From Labia minor (lineage: Eukaryota > Arthropoda > Insecta > Dermaptera > Spongiphoridae), in the NCBI GenBank assembly GCA_963082975.1, contig OY720350.1, forward strand, positions 12,308,910 to 12,372,909: DNA of 64,000 nucleotides, read 5' to 3'. The translations under genes and the position numbers were made by a program. Shown here piece after piece: positions 1 through 15,000 of the stretch (its first letter is position 1; each line of letters begins with the position of its first letter). The notes below the pieces were generated by a model. It made no database searches, was not told the DNA's origin, and saw nothing but the letters and a program-made list of their open reading frames with translations.

Positions 1-2326
1 CATATTTCTAATTAAAAATTATTTTTTTATGCCGAAAACCTAGGGTCATCCTACGATGACCTTTCATAATTTTTTCTGTAAAATTAAAAAATGAAATGTT
101 TTAAAAAAAATAATAAATTCGTTCATTTTACATCATAAAAATATTAAAAAAATATATTATTCATATTTCTTACTAAAAATTATTTTTTTATGCCGAAAAC
201 CTAGGGTCATCCTACGATGACCTTTCATAATTTTTACGGTAAAATTAAAAAATGAAATTTTTAAAAATAAATAATAAATTCGTTCATTTTACATCCTAAA
301 AATATTAAAAAAATATATTATTCATATTTCTTAGTAAAAATTATTTTTTTATGCCGAAAACCTAGGGTCATCCTACGATGACCTTTCATAATTTTTACGG
401 TAAGATTAAAAAATGAAATGTTTTAAAAAAAATAAAAAAATCGTTCATTTTACATCATAAAAATATTAAAAAAATATATTATTCATATTTATTACTAAAA
501 ATTATTTTTTTATGCCGAAAACCTAAGGTCATCCTACGATGACCTTTCATAATTTTTTCGGTAAAATTAAAAAATGAAATTTTTAAAAATAAATAATAAA
601 TTCGTTCATTTTACATCATAAAAATATTAAAAAAATATATTATTCATATTTCTAATTAAAAATTATTTTTTTATGCCGAAAACCTAGGGTCATCCTACGA
701 TTACCTTTCATAATTTTTTCTGTAAAATTAAAAAATGAAATGGTTTAAAAAAAATAATAAATTCGTTCATTTTACATCATAAAAATATTAAAAAAATATA
801 TTATTGATATTTCTGATGAATAATTATTTTTTATGCCGAAAATCTAGGGTCATCCTACGATGACCTTTCATAATTTTTTCGGTAAAATTAAAAATGAAAT
901 GTTTTAAAAAAAATAATAAATTCGTTCATTTTACATCATAAAAATATTAAAAAAATATATTATTCATATTTCTAATTAAAAATTATTTTTTTTTGCCGAA
1001 AACCTAGGGTCATCCTACGATGACCTTTCATAATTTTTTCTGTAAAATTAAAAAATGAAATGTTTTAAAAAAATAATAAATTCGTTCATTTTACATCATA
1101 AAAATATTAAAAAAATATATTATTCATATTTCTTACTAAAAATTATTTTTTTATGCCGAAAACCTAGGGTCATCCAACGATGACCTTTCATAATTTTTAC
1201 GGTAAAATTAAAAAATGAAATTTTTAAAAATAAATAATAAATTCGTTCATTTTACATCCTAAAAATTTACAAAAATATATTATTCATATTTCTTAGTAAA
1301 AATTATTTTTTTATGCCGAAAACCTAGGGTCATCCTACGATGACCTTTCATAATTTTTACGGTAAGATTAAAAAATGAAATGTTTTAAAAAAAATAATAA
1401 ATTCGTTCATTTTACATCATAAAAATATTAAAAAAATATATTATTCATATTTATTACTAAAAATTATTTTTTTATGCCGAAAACCTAAGTTCATCCTGAC
1501 CTTTCATAATTTTTTCGGTAAAATTAAAAAATGAAATTTTTAAAAATAAATAATAAATTCGTTCATTTTACATCATAAAAATATTAAAAAAATATATTAT
1601 TCATATTTCTAATTAAAAATTATTTTTTTATGCCGAAAACCTAGGGTCATCCTACGATGACCTTTCCTAATTTTTTCTGTAAAATTAAAAAATGAAATGT
1701 TTTAAAAAAAATAATAAATTCGTTCATTTTACATCATAAAAATATTAAAAAAATATATTATTGAAATTTCTGATGAATAATTATTTTTTATGGCGAAAAT
1801 CTAGGGTCATCCTACGATGACCTTTCATAATTTTTTCTGTAAAATTAAAAAATGAAATGTTTTAAAAAAAATAATAAATTCGTTCATTTTACATCATAAA
1901 AATATTAAAAAAATATATTATTGATATTTCTGATGAATAATTATTTTTTATGCCGAAAATCTAGGGTCATCCTACGATGACCTTTCATAATTTTTTCGGT
2001 AAAATTAAAAAATGAAATTTTTAAAAATAAATAATAAATTCGTTCATTTTACATCCTAAAAATATTAAAAAAATATATTATTCATATTTCTAATTAAAAA
2101 TTATTTTTTTATGCCGAAAACCTAGGGTCATCCTACGATGACCTTTCATAATTTTTTCTGTAAAATTAAAAAATGAAATGTTTTAAAAAAAATAATAAAT
2201 TCGTTCATTTTACATCATAAAAATATTAAAAAAATATATTATTGATATTTCTGATGAATAATTATTTTTTATGCCGAAAATCTAGGGTCATCCTACGATG
2301 ACCTTTCATAATTTTTTCTGTAAAAT
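1..2326 (+). repeat. Higher-order satellite block, copy 1 (partner at 3690-6015)
   Basis: This run of about 14 monomers reappears 3689 bp downstream. Private variants match at that constant offset: the loop variant CATCCAACGA (1171 and 4860), the 5-bp core deletion CCTAAGTTCATCCTGACC (1484 and 5173), the AAATAAAAAAATCG variant, and the monomer start at 323 and 4012. Agreement stops near 2327, where CTGT here faces CGGT in the other copy. The left limit may lie outside the window. Confidence 0.8.
44..61. repeat. Conserved dyad in satellite core (representative copy)
   Basis: GGTCATC-CTAC-GATGACC is a perfect 7-bp inverted repeat around a 4-base loop. It recurs once in almost every monomer of the array; this is the first copy. 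It sits in the only GC-rich stretch of the monomer. Rare variants change one arm or the loop (GATTACC near 698, CATCCAACG near 1171, CTACAATGACC near 6145 and 8556, a GATGACAT class near 7274 and elsewhere). A few copies lose most of the right arm. It could be a protein-binding dyad or an RNA/cruciform stem. No function is shown by the sequence alone. Confidence 0.85.
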
Positions 2327-3689
2327 TAAAAAATGAAATGTTTTAAAAAAAATAATAAATTCGTTCATTTTACATCATAAAAATATTAAAAAAATATATT
2401 ATTCATATTTCTTACTAAAAATTATTTTTTTATGCCGAAAACCTAGGGTCATCCTACGATGACCTTTCATAATTTTTAGGGTAAAATTAAAAAATGAAAT
2501 TTTTAAAAATAAATAATAAATTCGTTCATTTTACATCCTAAAAATATTAAAAAAATATATTATTCATATTTCTAATTAAAAATTATTTTTTTATTCCGAA
2601 AACCTAGGGTCATCCTACGATGACCTTTCATAATTTTTTCTGTAAAATTAAAAAATGAAATGTTTTAAAAAAAATAATAAATTCGTTCATTTTACATCAT
2701 AAAAATATTAAAAAAATATATTATTGATATTTCTGATGAATAATTATTTTTTATGCCGAAAATCTAGGGTCATCCTACGATGACCTTTCATAATTTTTTC
2801 GGTAAAATTAAAAAATGAAATTTTTAAAAATAAATAATAAATTCGTTCATTTTACATCATAAAAATATTAAAAAAATATATTATTCATATTTCTTAGTAA
2901 AAATTATTTTTTTATGCCGAAAACCTAGGGTCATCCTACGATGACCTTTCATAATTTTTACGGTAAGATTAAAAAATGAAATGTTTTAAAAAAAATAAAA
3001 AAATCGTTCATTTTACATCATAAAAATATTAAAAAAATATATTATTCATATTTATTACTAAAAATTATTTTTTTATGCCGAAAACCTAAGGTCATCCTAC
3101 GATGACCTTTCATAATTTTTTCGGTAAAATTAAAAAATGAAATGTTTTAAAAAAAATAATAAATTCGTTCATTTTACATCATAAAAATATTAAAAAAATA
3201 TATTATTCATATTTCTTACTAAAAATTATTTTTTTATGCCGAAAACCTAGGGTCATCCTACGATGACCTTTCATAATTTTTACTGTAAAATTAAAAAATG
3301 AAATTTTTAAAAATAAATAATAAATTCGTTCATTTTACATCCTAAAAATATTAAAAAAATATATTATTCATATTTCTTAGTAAAAATTATTTTTTTATGC
3401 CGAAAACCTAGGGTCATCCTACGATGACCTTTCATAATTTTTTCTGTAAAATTAAAAAATGAAATGTTTTAAAAAAAATAATAAATTCGATCATTTTACA
3501 TCATAAAAATATTAAAAAAATATATTATTGATATTTCTGATGAATAATTATTTTTTATGCCGAAAATCTAGGGTCATCCTACGATGACCTTTCATAATTT
3601 TTTCGGTAAAATTAAAAAATGAAATGGTTTAAAAAAAATAATAAATTCGTTCATTTTACATCATAAAAATATTAAAAAAATATATTATT

Positions 3690-6015
3690 CATATTTCTAA
3701 TTAAAAATTATTTTTTTATGCCGAAAACCTAGGGTCATCCTACGATGACCTTTCATAATTTTTTCTGTAAAATTAAAAAATGAAATGTTTTAAAAAAAAT
3801 AATAAATTCGTTCATTTTACATCATAAAAATATTAAAAAAATATATTATTCATATTTCTTACTAAAAATTATTTTTTTATGCCGAAAACCTAGGGTCATC
3901 CTACGATGACCTTTCATAATTTTTACGGTAAAATTAAAAAATGAAATTTTTAAAAATAAATAATAAATTCGTTCATTTTACATCCTAAAAATATTAAAAA
4001 AATATATTATTCATATTTCTTAGTAAAAATTATTTTTTTATGCCGAAAACCTAGGGTCATCCTACGATGACCTTTCATAATTTTTACGGTAAGATTAAAA
4101 AATGAAATGTTTTAAAAAAAATAAAAAAATCGTTCATTTTACATCATAAAAATATTAAAAAAATATATTATTCATATTTATTACTAAAAATTATTTTTTT
4201 ATGCCGAAAACCTAAGGTCATCCTACGATGACCTTTCATAATTTTTTCGGTAAAATTAAAAAATGAAATTTTTAAAAATAAATAATAAATTCGTTCATTT
4301 TACATCATAAAAATATTAAAAAAATATATTATTCATATTTCTAATTAAAAATTATTTTTTTATGCCGAAAACCTAGGGTCATCCTACGATTACCTTTCAT
4401 AATTTTTTCTGTAAAATTAAAAAATGAAATGGTTTAAAAAAAATAATAAATTCGTTCATTTTACATCATAAAAATATTAAAAAAATATATTATTGATATT
4501 TCTGATGAATAATTATTTTTTATGCCGAAAATCTAGGGTCATCCTACGATGACCTTTCATAATTTTTTCGGTAAAATTAAAAATGAAATGTTTTAAAAAA
4601 AATAATAAATTCGTTCATTTTACATCATAAAAATATTAAAAAAATATATTATTCATATTTCTAATTAAAAATTATTTTTTTTTGCCGAAAACCTAGGGTC
4701 ATCCTACGATGACCTTTCATAATTTTTTCTGTAAAATTAAAAAATGAAATGTTTTAAAAAAATAATAAATTCGTTCATTTTACATCATAAAAATATTAAA
4801 AAAATATATTATTCATATTTCTTACTAAAAATTATTTTTTTATGCCGAAAACCTAGGGTCATCCAACGATGACCTTTCATAATTTTTACGGTAAAATTAA
4901 AAAATGAAATTTTTAAAAATAAATAATAAATTCGTTCATTTTACATCCTAAAAATTTACAAAAATATATTATTCATATTTCTTAGTAAAAATTATTTTTT
5001 TATGCCGAAAACCTAGGGTCATCCTACGATGACCTTTCATAATTTTTACGGTAAGATTAAAAAATGAAATGTTTTAAAAAAAATAATAAATTCGTTCATT
5101 TTACATCATAAAAATATTAAAAAAATATATTATTCATATTTATTACTAAAAATTATTTTTTTATGCCGAAAACCTAAGTTCATCCTGACCTTTCATAATT
5201 TTTTCGGTAAAATTAAAAAATGAAATTTTTAAAAATAAATAATAAATTCGTTCATTTTACATCATAAAAATATTAAAAAAATATATTATTCATATTTCTA
5301 ATTAAAAATTATTTTTTTATGCCGAAAACCTAGGGTCATCCTACGATGACCTTTCCTAATTTTTTCTGTAAAATTAAAAAATGAAATGTTTTAAAAAAAA
5401 TAATAAATTCGTTCATTTTACATCATAAAAATATTAAAAAAATATATTATTGAAATTTCTGATGAATAATTATTTTTTATGGCGAAAATCTAGGGTCATC
5501 CTACGATGACCTTTCATAATTTTTTCTGTAAAATTAAAAAATGAAATGTTTTAAAAAAAATAATAAATTCGTTCATTTTACATCATAAAAATATTAAAAA
5601 AATATATTATTGATATTTCTGATGAATAATTATTTTTTATGCCGAAAATCTAGGGTCATCCTACGATGACCTTTCATAATTTTTTCGGTAAAATTAAAAA
5701 ATGAAATTTTTAAAAATAAATAATAAATTCGTTCATTTTACATCCTAAAAATATTAAAAAAATATATTATTCATATTTCTAATTAAAAATTATTTTTTTA
5801 TGCCGAAAACCTAGGGTCATCCTACGATGACCTTTCATAATTTTTTCTGTAAAATTAAAAAATGAAATGTTTTAAAAAAAATAATAAATTCGTTCATTTT
5901 ACATCATAAAAATATTAAAAAAATATATTATTGATATTTCTGATGAATAATTATTTTTTATGCCGAAAATCTAGGGTCATCCTACGATGACCTTTCATAA
6001 TTTTTTCGGTAAAAT
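3690..6015 (+). repeat. Higher-order satellite block, copy 2 (partner at 1-2326)
   Basis: Second copy of the multi-monomer block at a constant offset of 3689 bp, about 23 monomers minus small deletions. It was recognised by the same rare variants in the same order. The size fits unequal exchange or segmental duplication within the array, not monomer-by-monomer copying. Confidence 0.8.
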
Positions 6016-9000
6016 TAAAAAATGAAATGTTTTAAAAAAAATAATAAATTCGTTCATTTTACATCATAAAAATATTAAAAAAATATATTATTCATATTTC
6101 TAATTAAAAATTATTTTTTTATGCCGAAAACCTAGGGTCATCCTACAATGACCTTTCATAATTTTTTCTGTAAAATTAAAAAATGAAATGTTTTAAAAAA
6201 AATAATAAATTCGTTCATTTTACATCATAAAAATATTAAAAAAATATATTATTGATATTTCTGATGAATAATTATTTTTTATGCCGAAAATCTAGGGTCA
6301 TCCTACGATGACCTTTCATAATTTTTTCTGTAAAATTAAAAAATGAAATGTTTTAAAAAAAATAATAAATTCGTTCATTTTACATCATAAAAATATTAAA
6401 AAAATATATTATTCATATTTCTTACTAAAAATTATTTTTTTATGCCGAAAACCTAGGGTCATCCTACGATGACCTTTCATAATTTTTACTGTAAAATTAA
6501 AAAATGAAATTTTTAAAAATAAATAATAAATTCGTTCATTTTACATCCTAAAAATATTAAAAAAATATATTATTCATATTTCTTAGTAAAAATTATTTTT
6601 TTATGCCGAAAACCTAGGGTCATCCTACGATGACCTTTCATAATTTTTTCGGTAAAATTAAAAAATGAAATGTTTTAAAAAAAATAATAAATTCGTTCAT
6701 TTTACATCATAAAAATATTAAAAAAATATATTATTGATATTTCTGATGAATAATTATTTTTTATGCCGAAAATCTAGGGTCATCCTACGATGACCTTTCA
6801 TAATTTTTTCTGTAAAATTAAAAAATGAAATGTTTTAAAAAAAATAATAAATTCGTTCATTTTACATCATAAAAATATTAAAAAAATATATTATTCATAT
6901 TTCTAATTAAAAATTATTTTTTTATGCCGAAAACCTAGGGTCATCCTACGATGACCTTTCATAATTTTTTCTGTAAAATTAAAAAATGAAATGTTTTAAA
7001 AAAAATAATAAATTCGATCATTTTACATCATAAAAATATTAAAAAAATATATTATTGATATTTCTGATGAATAATTATTTTTTATGCCGAAAATCTAGGG
7101 TCATCCTACGATGACCTTTCATAATTTTTTCGGTAAAATTAAAAAATGAAATTTTTAAAAATAAATAATAAATTCGTTCATTTTACATCCTAAAAATATT
7201 AAAAAAATATATTATTCATATTTCTAATTAAAAATTATTTTTTTATGCCGAAAACCTAGGGTCATCCTACGATGACATTTCATAATTTTTTCTGTAAAAT
7301 TAAAAAATGAAATGTTTTAAAAAAAATAATAAATTCGTTCATTTTACATCATAAAAATATTAAAAAAATATATTATTCATATTTCTAATTAAAAATTATT
7401 TTTTTATTCCGAAAACCTAGGGTCATCCTACGATGACCTTTCATAATTTTTTCTGTAAAATTAAAAAATGAAATGTTTTAAAAAAAATAATAAATTCGTT
7501 CATTTTACATCATAAAAATATTAAAAAAATATATTATTGATATTTCTGATGAATAATTATTTTTTATGCCGAAAATCTAGGGTCATCCTACGATGACCTT
7601 TCATAATTTTTTCGGTAAAATTAAAAAATGAAATTTTTAAAAATAAATAATAAATTCGTTCATTTTACATCCTAAAAATATTAAAAAAATATATTATTCA
7701 TATTTCTAATTAAAAATTATTTTTTTATGCCGAAAACCTAGGGTCATCCTACGATGACCTTTCATAATTTTTTCTGTAAAATTAAAAAATGAAATGTTTT
7801 AAAAAAAATAATAAATTCGTTCATTTTACATCATAAAAATATTAAAAAAATATATTATTGATATTTCTGATGAATAATTATTTTTTATGCCGAAAATCTA
7901 GGGTCATCCTACGATGACCTTTCATAATTTTTTCGGTAAAATTAAAAAATGAAATGGTTTAAAAAAAATAATAAATTCGTTCATTTTACATCATAAAAAT
8001 ATTAAAAAAATATATTATTCATATTTCTAATTAAAAATTATTTTTTTATGCCGAAAACCTAGGGTCATCCTACGATGACCTTTCATAATTTTTTCTGTAA
8101 AATTAAAAAATGAAATATTTTAAAAAAAATAATAAATTCGTTCATTTTACATCATAAAAATATTAAAAAAATATATTATTCATATTTCTTACTAAAAATT
8201 ATTTTTTTATGCCGAAAACCTAGGGTCATCCTACGATGACCTTTCATAATTTTTAGGGTAAAATTAAAAAATGAAATTTTTAAAAATAAATAATAAATTC
8301 GTTCATTTTACATCCTAAAAATATTAAAAAAATATATTATTCATATTTCTAATTAAAAATTATTTTTTTATTCCGAAAACCTAGGGTCATCCTACGATGA
8401 CCTTTCATAATTTTTTCGGTAAAATTAAAAAATGAAATGTTTTAAAAAAAATAATAAATTCGTTCATTTTACATCATAAAAATATTAAAAAAATATATTA
8501 TTCATATTTCTAATTAAAAATTATTTTTTTATGCCGAAAACCTAGGGTCATCCTACAATGACCTTTCATAATTTTTTCTGTAAAATTAAAAAATGAAATG
8601 TTTTAAAAAAAATAATAAATTCGTTCATTTTACATCATAAAAATATTAAAAAAATATATTATTGATATTTCTGATGAATAATTATTTTTTATGCCGAAAA
8701 TCTAGGGTCATCCTACGATGACCTTTCATAATTTTTTCTGTAAAATTAAAAAATGAAATGTTTTAAAAAAAATAATAAATTCGTTCATTTTACATCATAA
8801 AAATATTAAAAAAATATATTATTCATATTTCTTACTAAAAATTATTTTTTTATGCCGAAAACCTAGGGTCATCCTACGATGACCTTTCATAATTTTTACT
8901 GTAAAATTAAAAAATGAAATTTTTAAAAATAAATAATAAATTCGTTCATTTTACATCCTAAAAATATTAAAAAAATATATTATTCATATTTCTTAGTAAA

Positions 9001-12000
9001 AATTATTTTTTTATGCCGAAAACCTAGGGTCATCCTACGATGACCTTTCATAATTTTTACGGTAAAATTAAAAAATGAAATGTTTTAAAAAAAATAATAA
9101 ATTCGTTCATTTTACATCATAAAAATATTAAAAAAATATATTATTGATATTTCTGATGAATAATTATTTTTTATGCCGAAAATCTAGGGTCATCCTTTCA
9201 TAATTTTTTCGGTAAAATTAAAAAATGAAATGTTTTAAAAAAAATAATAAATTCGTTCATTTTACATCATAAAAATATTAAAAAAATATATTATTGATAT
9301 TTCTGATGAATAATTATTTTTTATGCCGAAAATCTAGGGTCATCCTACGATGACCTTTCATAATTTTTTCTGTAAAATTAAAAAATGAAATGTTTTAAAA
9401 AAAATAATAAATTCGTTCATTTTACATCATAAAAATATTAAAAAAATATATTATTCATATTTCTAATTAAAAATTATTTTTTTATGCCGAAAACCTAGGG
9501 TCATCCTACGATGACCTTTCATAATTTTTTCTGTAAAATTAAAAAATGAAATGTTTTAAAAAAAATAATAAATTCGTTCATTTTACATCATAAAAATATT
9601 AAAAAAATATATTATTGATATTTCTGATGAATAATTATTTTTTATGCCGAAAATCTAGGGTCATCCTACGATGACCTTTCATAATTTTTTCGGTAAAATT
9701 AAAAAATGAAATGGTTTAAAAAAAATAATAAATTCGTTCATTTTACATCATAAAAATATTAAAAAAATATATTATTCATATTTCTAATTAAAAATTATTT
9801 TTTTATGCCGAAAACCTAGGGTCATCCTACGATGACCTTTCATAATTTTTTCTGTAAAATTAAAAAATGAAATATTTTAAAAAAAATAATAAATTCGTTC
9901 ATTTTACATCATAAAAATATTAAAAAAATATATTATTCATATTTCTTACTAAAAATTATTTTTTTATGCCGAAAACCTAGGGTCATCCTACGATGACCTT
10001 TCATAATTTTTAGGGTAAAATTAAAAAATGAAATTTTTAAAAATAAATAATAAATTCGTTCATTTTACATCCTAAAAATATTAAAAAAATATATTATTCA
10101 TATTTCTAATTAAAAATTATTTTTTTATTCCGAAAACCTAGGGTCATCCTACGATGACCTTTCATAATTTTTTCTGTAAAATTAAAAAATGAAATGTTTT
10201 AAAAAAAATAATAAATTCGTTCATTTTACATCATAAAAATATTAAAAAAATATATTATTGATATTTCTGATGAATAATTATTTTTTATGCCGAAAATCTA
10301 GGGTCATCCTACGATGACCTTTCATAATTTTTTCGGTAAAATTAAAAAATGAAATTTTTAAAAATAAATAATAAATTCGTTCATTTTACATCCTAAAAAT
10401 ATTAAAAAAATATATTATTCATATTTCTAATTAAAAATTATTTTTTTATGCCGAAAACCTAGGGTCATCCTACGATGACCTTTCATAATTTTTTCGGTAA
10501 AATTAAAAAATGAAATGTTTTAAAAAAAATAATAAATTCGTTCATTTTACATCATAAAAATATTAAAAAAATATATTATTCATATTTCTAATTAAAAATT
10601 ATTTTTTTATGCCGAAAACCTAGGGTCATCCTACAATGACCTTTCATAATTTTTTCTGTAAAATTAAAAAATGAAATGTTTTAAAAAAAATAATAAATTC
10701 GTTCATTTTACATCATAAAAATATTAAAAAAATATATTATTGATATTTCTGATGAATAATTATTTTTTATGCCGAAAATCTAGGGTCATCCTACGATGAC
10801 CTTTCATAATTTTTTCTGTAAAATTAAAAAATGAAATGTTTTAAAAAAAATAATAAATTCGTTCATTTTACATCATAAAAATATTAAAAAAATATATTAT
10901 TCATATTTCTTACTAAAAATTATTTTTTTATGCCGAAAACCTAGGGTCATCCTACGATGACCTTTCATAATTTTTACTGTAAAATTAAAAAATGAAATTT
11001 TTAAAAATAAATAATAAATTCGTTCATTTTACATCCTAAAAATATTAAAAAAATATATTATTCATATTTCTTAGTAAAAATTATTTTTTTATGCCGAAAA
11101 CCTAGGGTCATCCTACGATGACCTTTCATAATTTTTACGGTAAAATTAAAAAATGAAATGTTTTAAAAAAAATAATAAATTCGTTCATTTTACATCATAA
11201 AAATATTAAAAAAATATATTATTGATATTTCTGATGAATAATTATTTTTTATGCCGAAAATCTAGGGTCATCCTTTCATAATTTTTTCGGTAAAATTAAA
11301 AAATGAAATGTTTTAAAAAAAATAATAAATTCGTTCATTTTACATCATAAAAATATTAAAAAAATATATTATTGATATTTCTGATGAATAATTATTTTTT
11401 ATGCCGAAAATCTAGGGTCATCCTACGATGACCTTTCATAATTTTTTCTGTAAAATTAAAAAATGAAATGTTTTAAAAAAAATAATAAATTCGTTCATTT
11501 TACATCATAAAAATATTAAAAAAATATATTATTCATATTTCTAATTAAAAATTATTTTTTTATGCCGAAAACCTAGGGTCATCCTACGATGACCTTTCAT
11601 AATTTTTTCTGTAAAATTAAAAAATGAAATGTTTTAAAAAAAATAATAAATTCGATCATTTTACATCATAAAAATATTAAAAAAATATATTATTGATATT
11701 TCTGATGAATAATTATTTTTTATGCCGAAAATCTAGGGTCATCCTACGATGACCTTTCATAATTTTTTCGGTAAAATTAAAAAATGAAATTTTTAAAAAT
11801 AAATAATAAATTCGTTCATTTTACATCCTAAAAATATTAAAAAAATATATTATTCATATTTCTAATTAAAAATTATTTTTTTATGCCGAAAACCTAGGGT
11901 CATCCTACGATGACATTTCATAATTTTTTCTGTAAAATTAAAAAATGAAATGTTTTAAAAAAAATAATAAATTCGTTCATTTTACATCATAAAAATATTA

Positions 12001-15000
12001 AAAAAATATATTATTCATATTTCTAATTAAAAATTATTTTTTTATTCCGAAAACCTAGGGTCATCCTACGATGACCTTTCATAATTTTTTCTGTAAAATT
12101 AAAAAATGAAATGTTTTAAAAAAAATAATAAATTCGTTCATTTTACATCATAAAAATATTAAAAAAATATATTATTGATATTTCTGATGAATAATTATTT
12201 TTTATGCCGAAAATCTAGGGTCATCCTACGATGACCTTTCATAATTTTTTCGGTAAAATTAAAAAATGAAATTTTTAAAAATAAATAATAAATTCGTTCA
12301 TTTTACATCCTAAAAATATTAAAAAAATATATTATTCATATTTCTAATTAAAAATTATTTTTTTATGCCGAAAACCTAGGGTCATCCTACGATGACCTTT
12401 CATAATTTTTTCTGTAAAATTAAAAAATGAAATGTTTTAAAAAAAATAATAAATTCGTTCATTTTACATCATAAAAATATTAAAAAAATATATTATTGAT
12501 ATTTCTGATGAATAATTATTTTTTATGCCGAAAATCTAGGGTCATCCTACGATGACCTTTCATAATTTTTTCGGTAAAATTAAAAAATGAAATGGTTTAA
12601 AAAAAATAATAAATTCGTTCATTTTACATCATAAAAATATTAAAAAAATATATTATTCATATTTCTAATTAAAAATTATTTTTTTATGCCGAAAACCTAG
12701 GGTCATCCTACGATGACCTTTCATAATTTTTTCTGTAAAATTAAAAAATGAAATATTTTAAAAAAAATAATAAATTCGTTCATTTTACATCATAAAAATA
12801 TTAAAAAAATATATTATTCATATTTCTTACTAAAAATTATTTTTTTATGCCGAAAACCTAGGGTCATCCTACGATGACCTTTCATAATTTTTAGGGTAAA
12901 ATTAAAAAATGAAATTTTTAAAAATAAATAATAAATTCGTTCATTTTACATCCTAAAAATATTAAAAAAATATATTATTCATATTTCTAATTAAAAATTA
13001 TTTTTTTATTCCGAAAACCTAGGGTCATCCTACGATGACCTTTCATAATTTTTTCTGTAAAATTAAAAAATGAAATGTTTTAAAAAAAATAATAAATTCG
13101 TTCATTTTACATCATAAAAATATTAAAAAAATATATTATTGATATTTCTGATGAATAATTATTTTTTATGCCGAAAATCTAGGGTCATCCTACGATGACC
13201 TTTCATAATTTTTTCGGTAAAATTAAAAAATGAAATTTTTAAAAATAAATAATAAATTCGTTCATTTTACATCATAAAAATATTAAAAAAATATATTATT
13301 CATATTTCTTAGTAAAAATTATTTTTTTATGCCGAAAACCTAGGGTCATCCTACGATGACCTTTCATAATTTTTACGGTAAGATTAAAAAATGAAATGTT
13401 TTAAAAAAAATAAAAAAATCGTTCATTTTACATCATAAAAATATTAAAAAAATATATTATTCATATTTATTACTAAAAATTATTTTTTTATGCCGAAAAC
13501 CTAAGGTCATCCTACGATGACCTTTCATAATTTTTTCGGTAAAATTAAAAAATGAAATGTTTTAAAAAAAATAATAAATTCGTTCATTTTACATCATAAA
13601 AATATTAAAAAAATATATTATTCATATTTCTTACTAAAAATTATTTTTTTATGCCGAAAACCTAGGGTCATCCTACGATGACCTTTCATAATTTTTACTG
13701 TAAAATTAAAAAATGAAATTTTTAAAAATAAATAATAAATTCGTTCATTTTACATCCTAAAAATATTAAAAAAATATATTATTCATATTTCTTAGTAAAA
13801 ATTATTTTTTTATGCCGAAAACCTAGGGTCATCCTACGATGACCTTTCATAATTTTTTCTGTAAAATTAAAAAATGAAATGTTTTAAAAAAAATAATAAA
13901 TTCGATCATTTTACATCATAAAAATATTAAAAAAATATATTATTGATATTTCTGATGAATAATTATTTTTTATGCCGAAAATCTAGGGTCATCCTACGAT
14001 GACCTTTCATAATTTTTTCGGTAAAATTAAAAAATGAAATTTTTAAAAATAAATAATAAATTCGTTCATTTTACATCCTAAAAATATTAAAAAAATATAT
14101 TATTCATATTTCTAATTAAAAATTATTTTTTTATGCCGAAAACCTAGGGTCATCCTACGATGACATTTCATAATTTTTTCTGTAAAATTAAAAAATGAAA
14201 TGTTTTAAAAAAAATAATAAATTCGTTCATTTTACATCATAAAAATATTAAAAAAATATATTATTCATATTTCTAATTAAAAATTATTTTTTTATTCCGA
14301 AAACCTAGGGTCATCCTACGATGACCTTTCATAATTTTTTCTGTAAAATTAAAAAATGAAATGTTTTAAAAAAAATAATAAATTCGTTCATTTTACATCA
14401 TAAAAATATTAAAAAAATATATTATTGATATTTCTGATGAATAATTATTTTTTATGCCGAAAATCTAGGGTCATCCTACGATGACCTTTCATAATTTTTT
14501 CGGTAAAATTAAAAAATGAAATTTTTAAAAATAAATAATAAATTCGTTCATTTTACATCCTAAAAATATTAAAAAAATATATTATTCATATTTCTAATTA
14601 AAAATTATTTTTTTATGCCGAAAACCTAGGGTCATCCTACGATGACCTTTCATAATTTTTTCTGTAAAATTAAAAAATGAAATGTTTTAAAAAAAATAAT
14701 AAATTCGTTCATTTTACATCATAAAAATATTAAAAAAATATATTATTGATATTTCTGATGAATAATTATTTTTTATGCCGAAAATCTAGGGTCATCCTAC
14801 GATGACCTTTCATAATTTTTTCGGTAAAATTAAAAAATGAAATGGTTTAAAAAAAATAATAAATTCGTTCATTTTACATCATAAAAATATTAAAAAAATA
14901 TATTATTCATATTTCTAATTAAAAATTATTTTTTTATGCCGAAAACCTAGGGTCATCCTACGATGACCTTTCATAATTTTTTCTGTAAAATTAAAAAATG

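Noticed and set aside
101-145. CENP-B box in the satellite monomer (ATTCGTTCATTTTAC region)
   Set aside because: TTCG is present but the remaining fixed positions of the mammalian CENP-B box, notably the CGGG part, are not.
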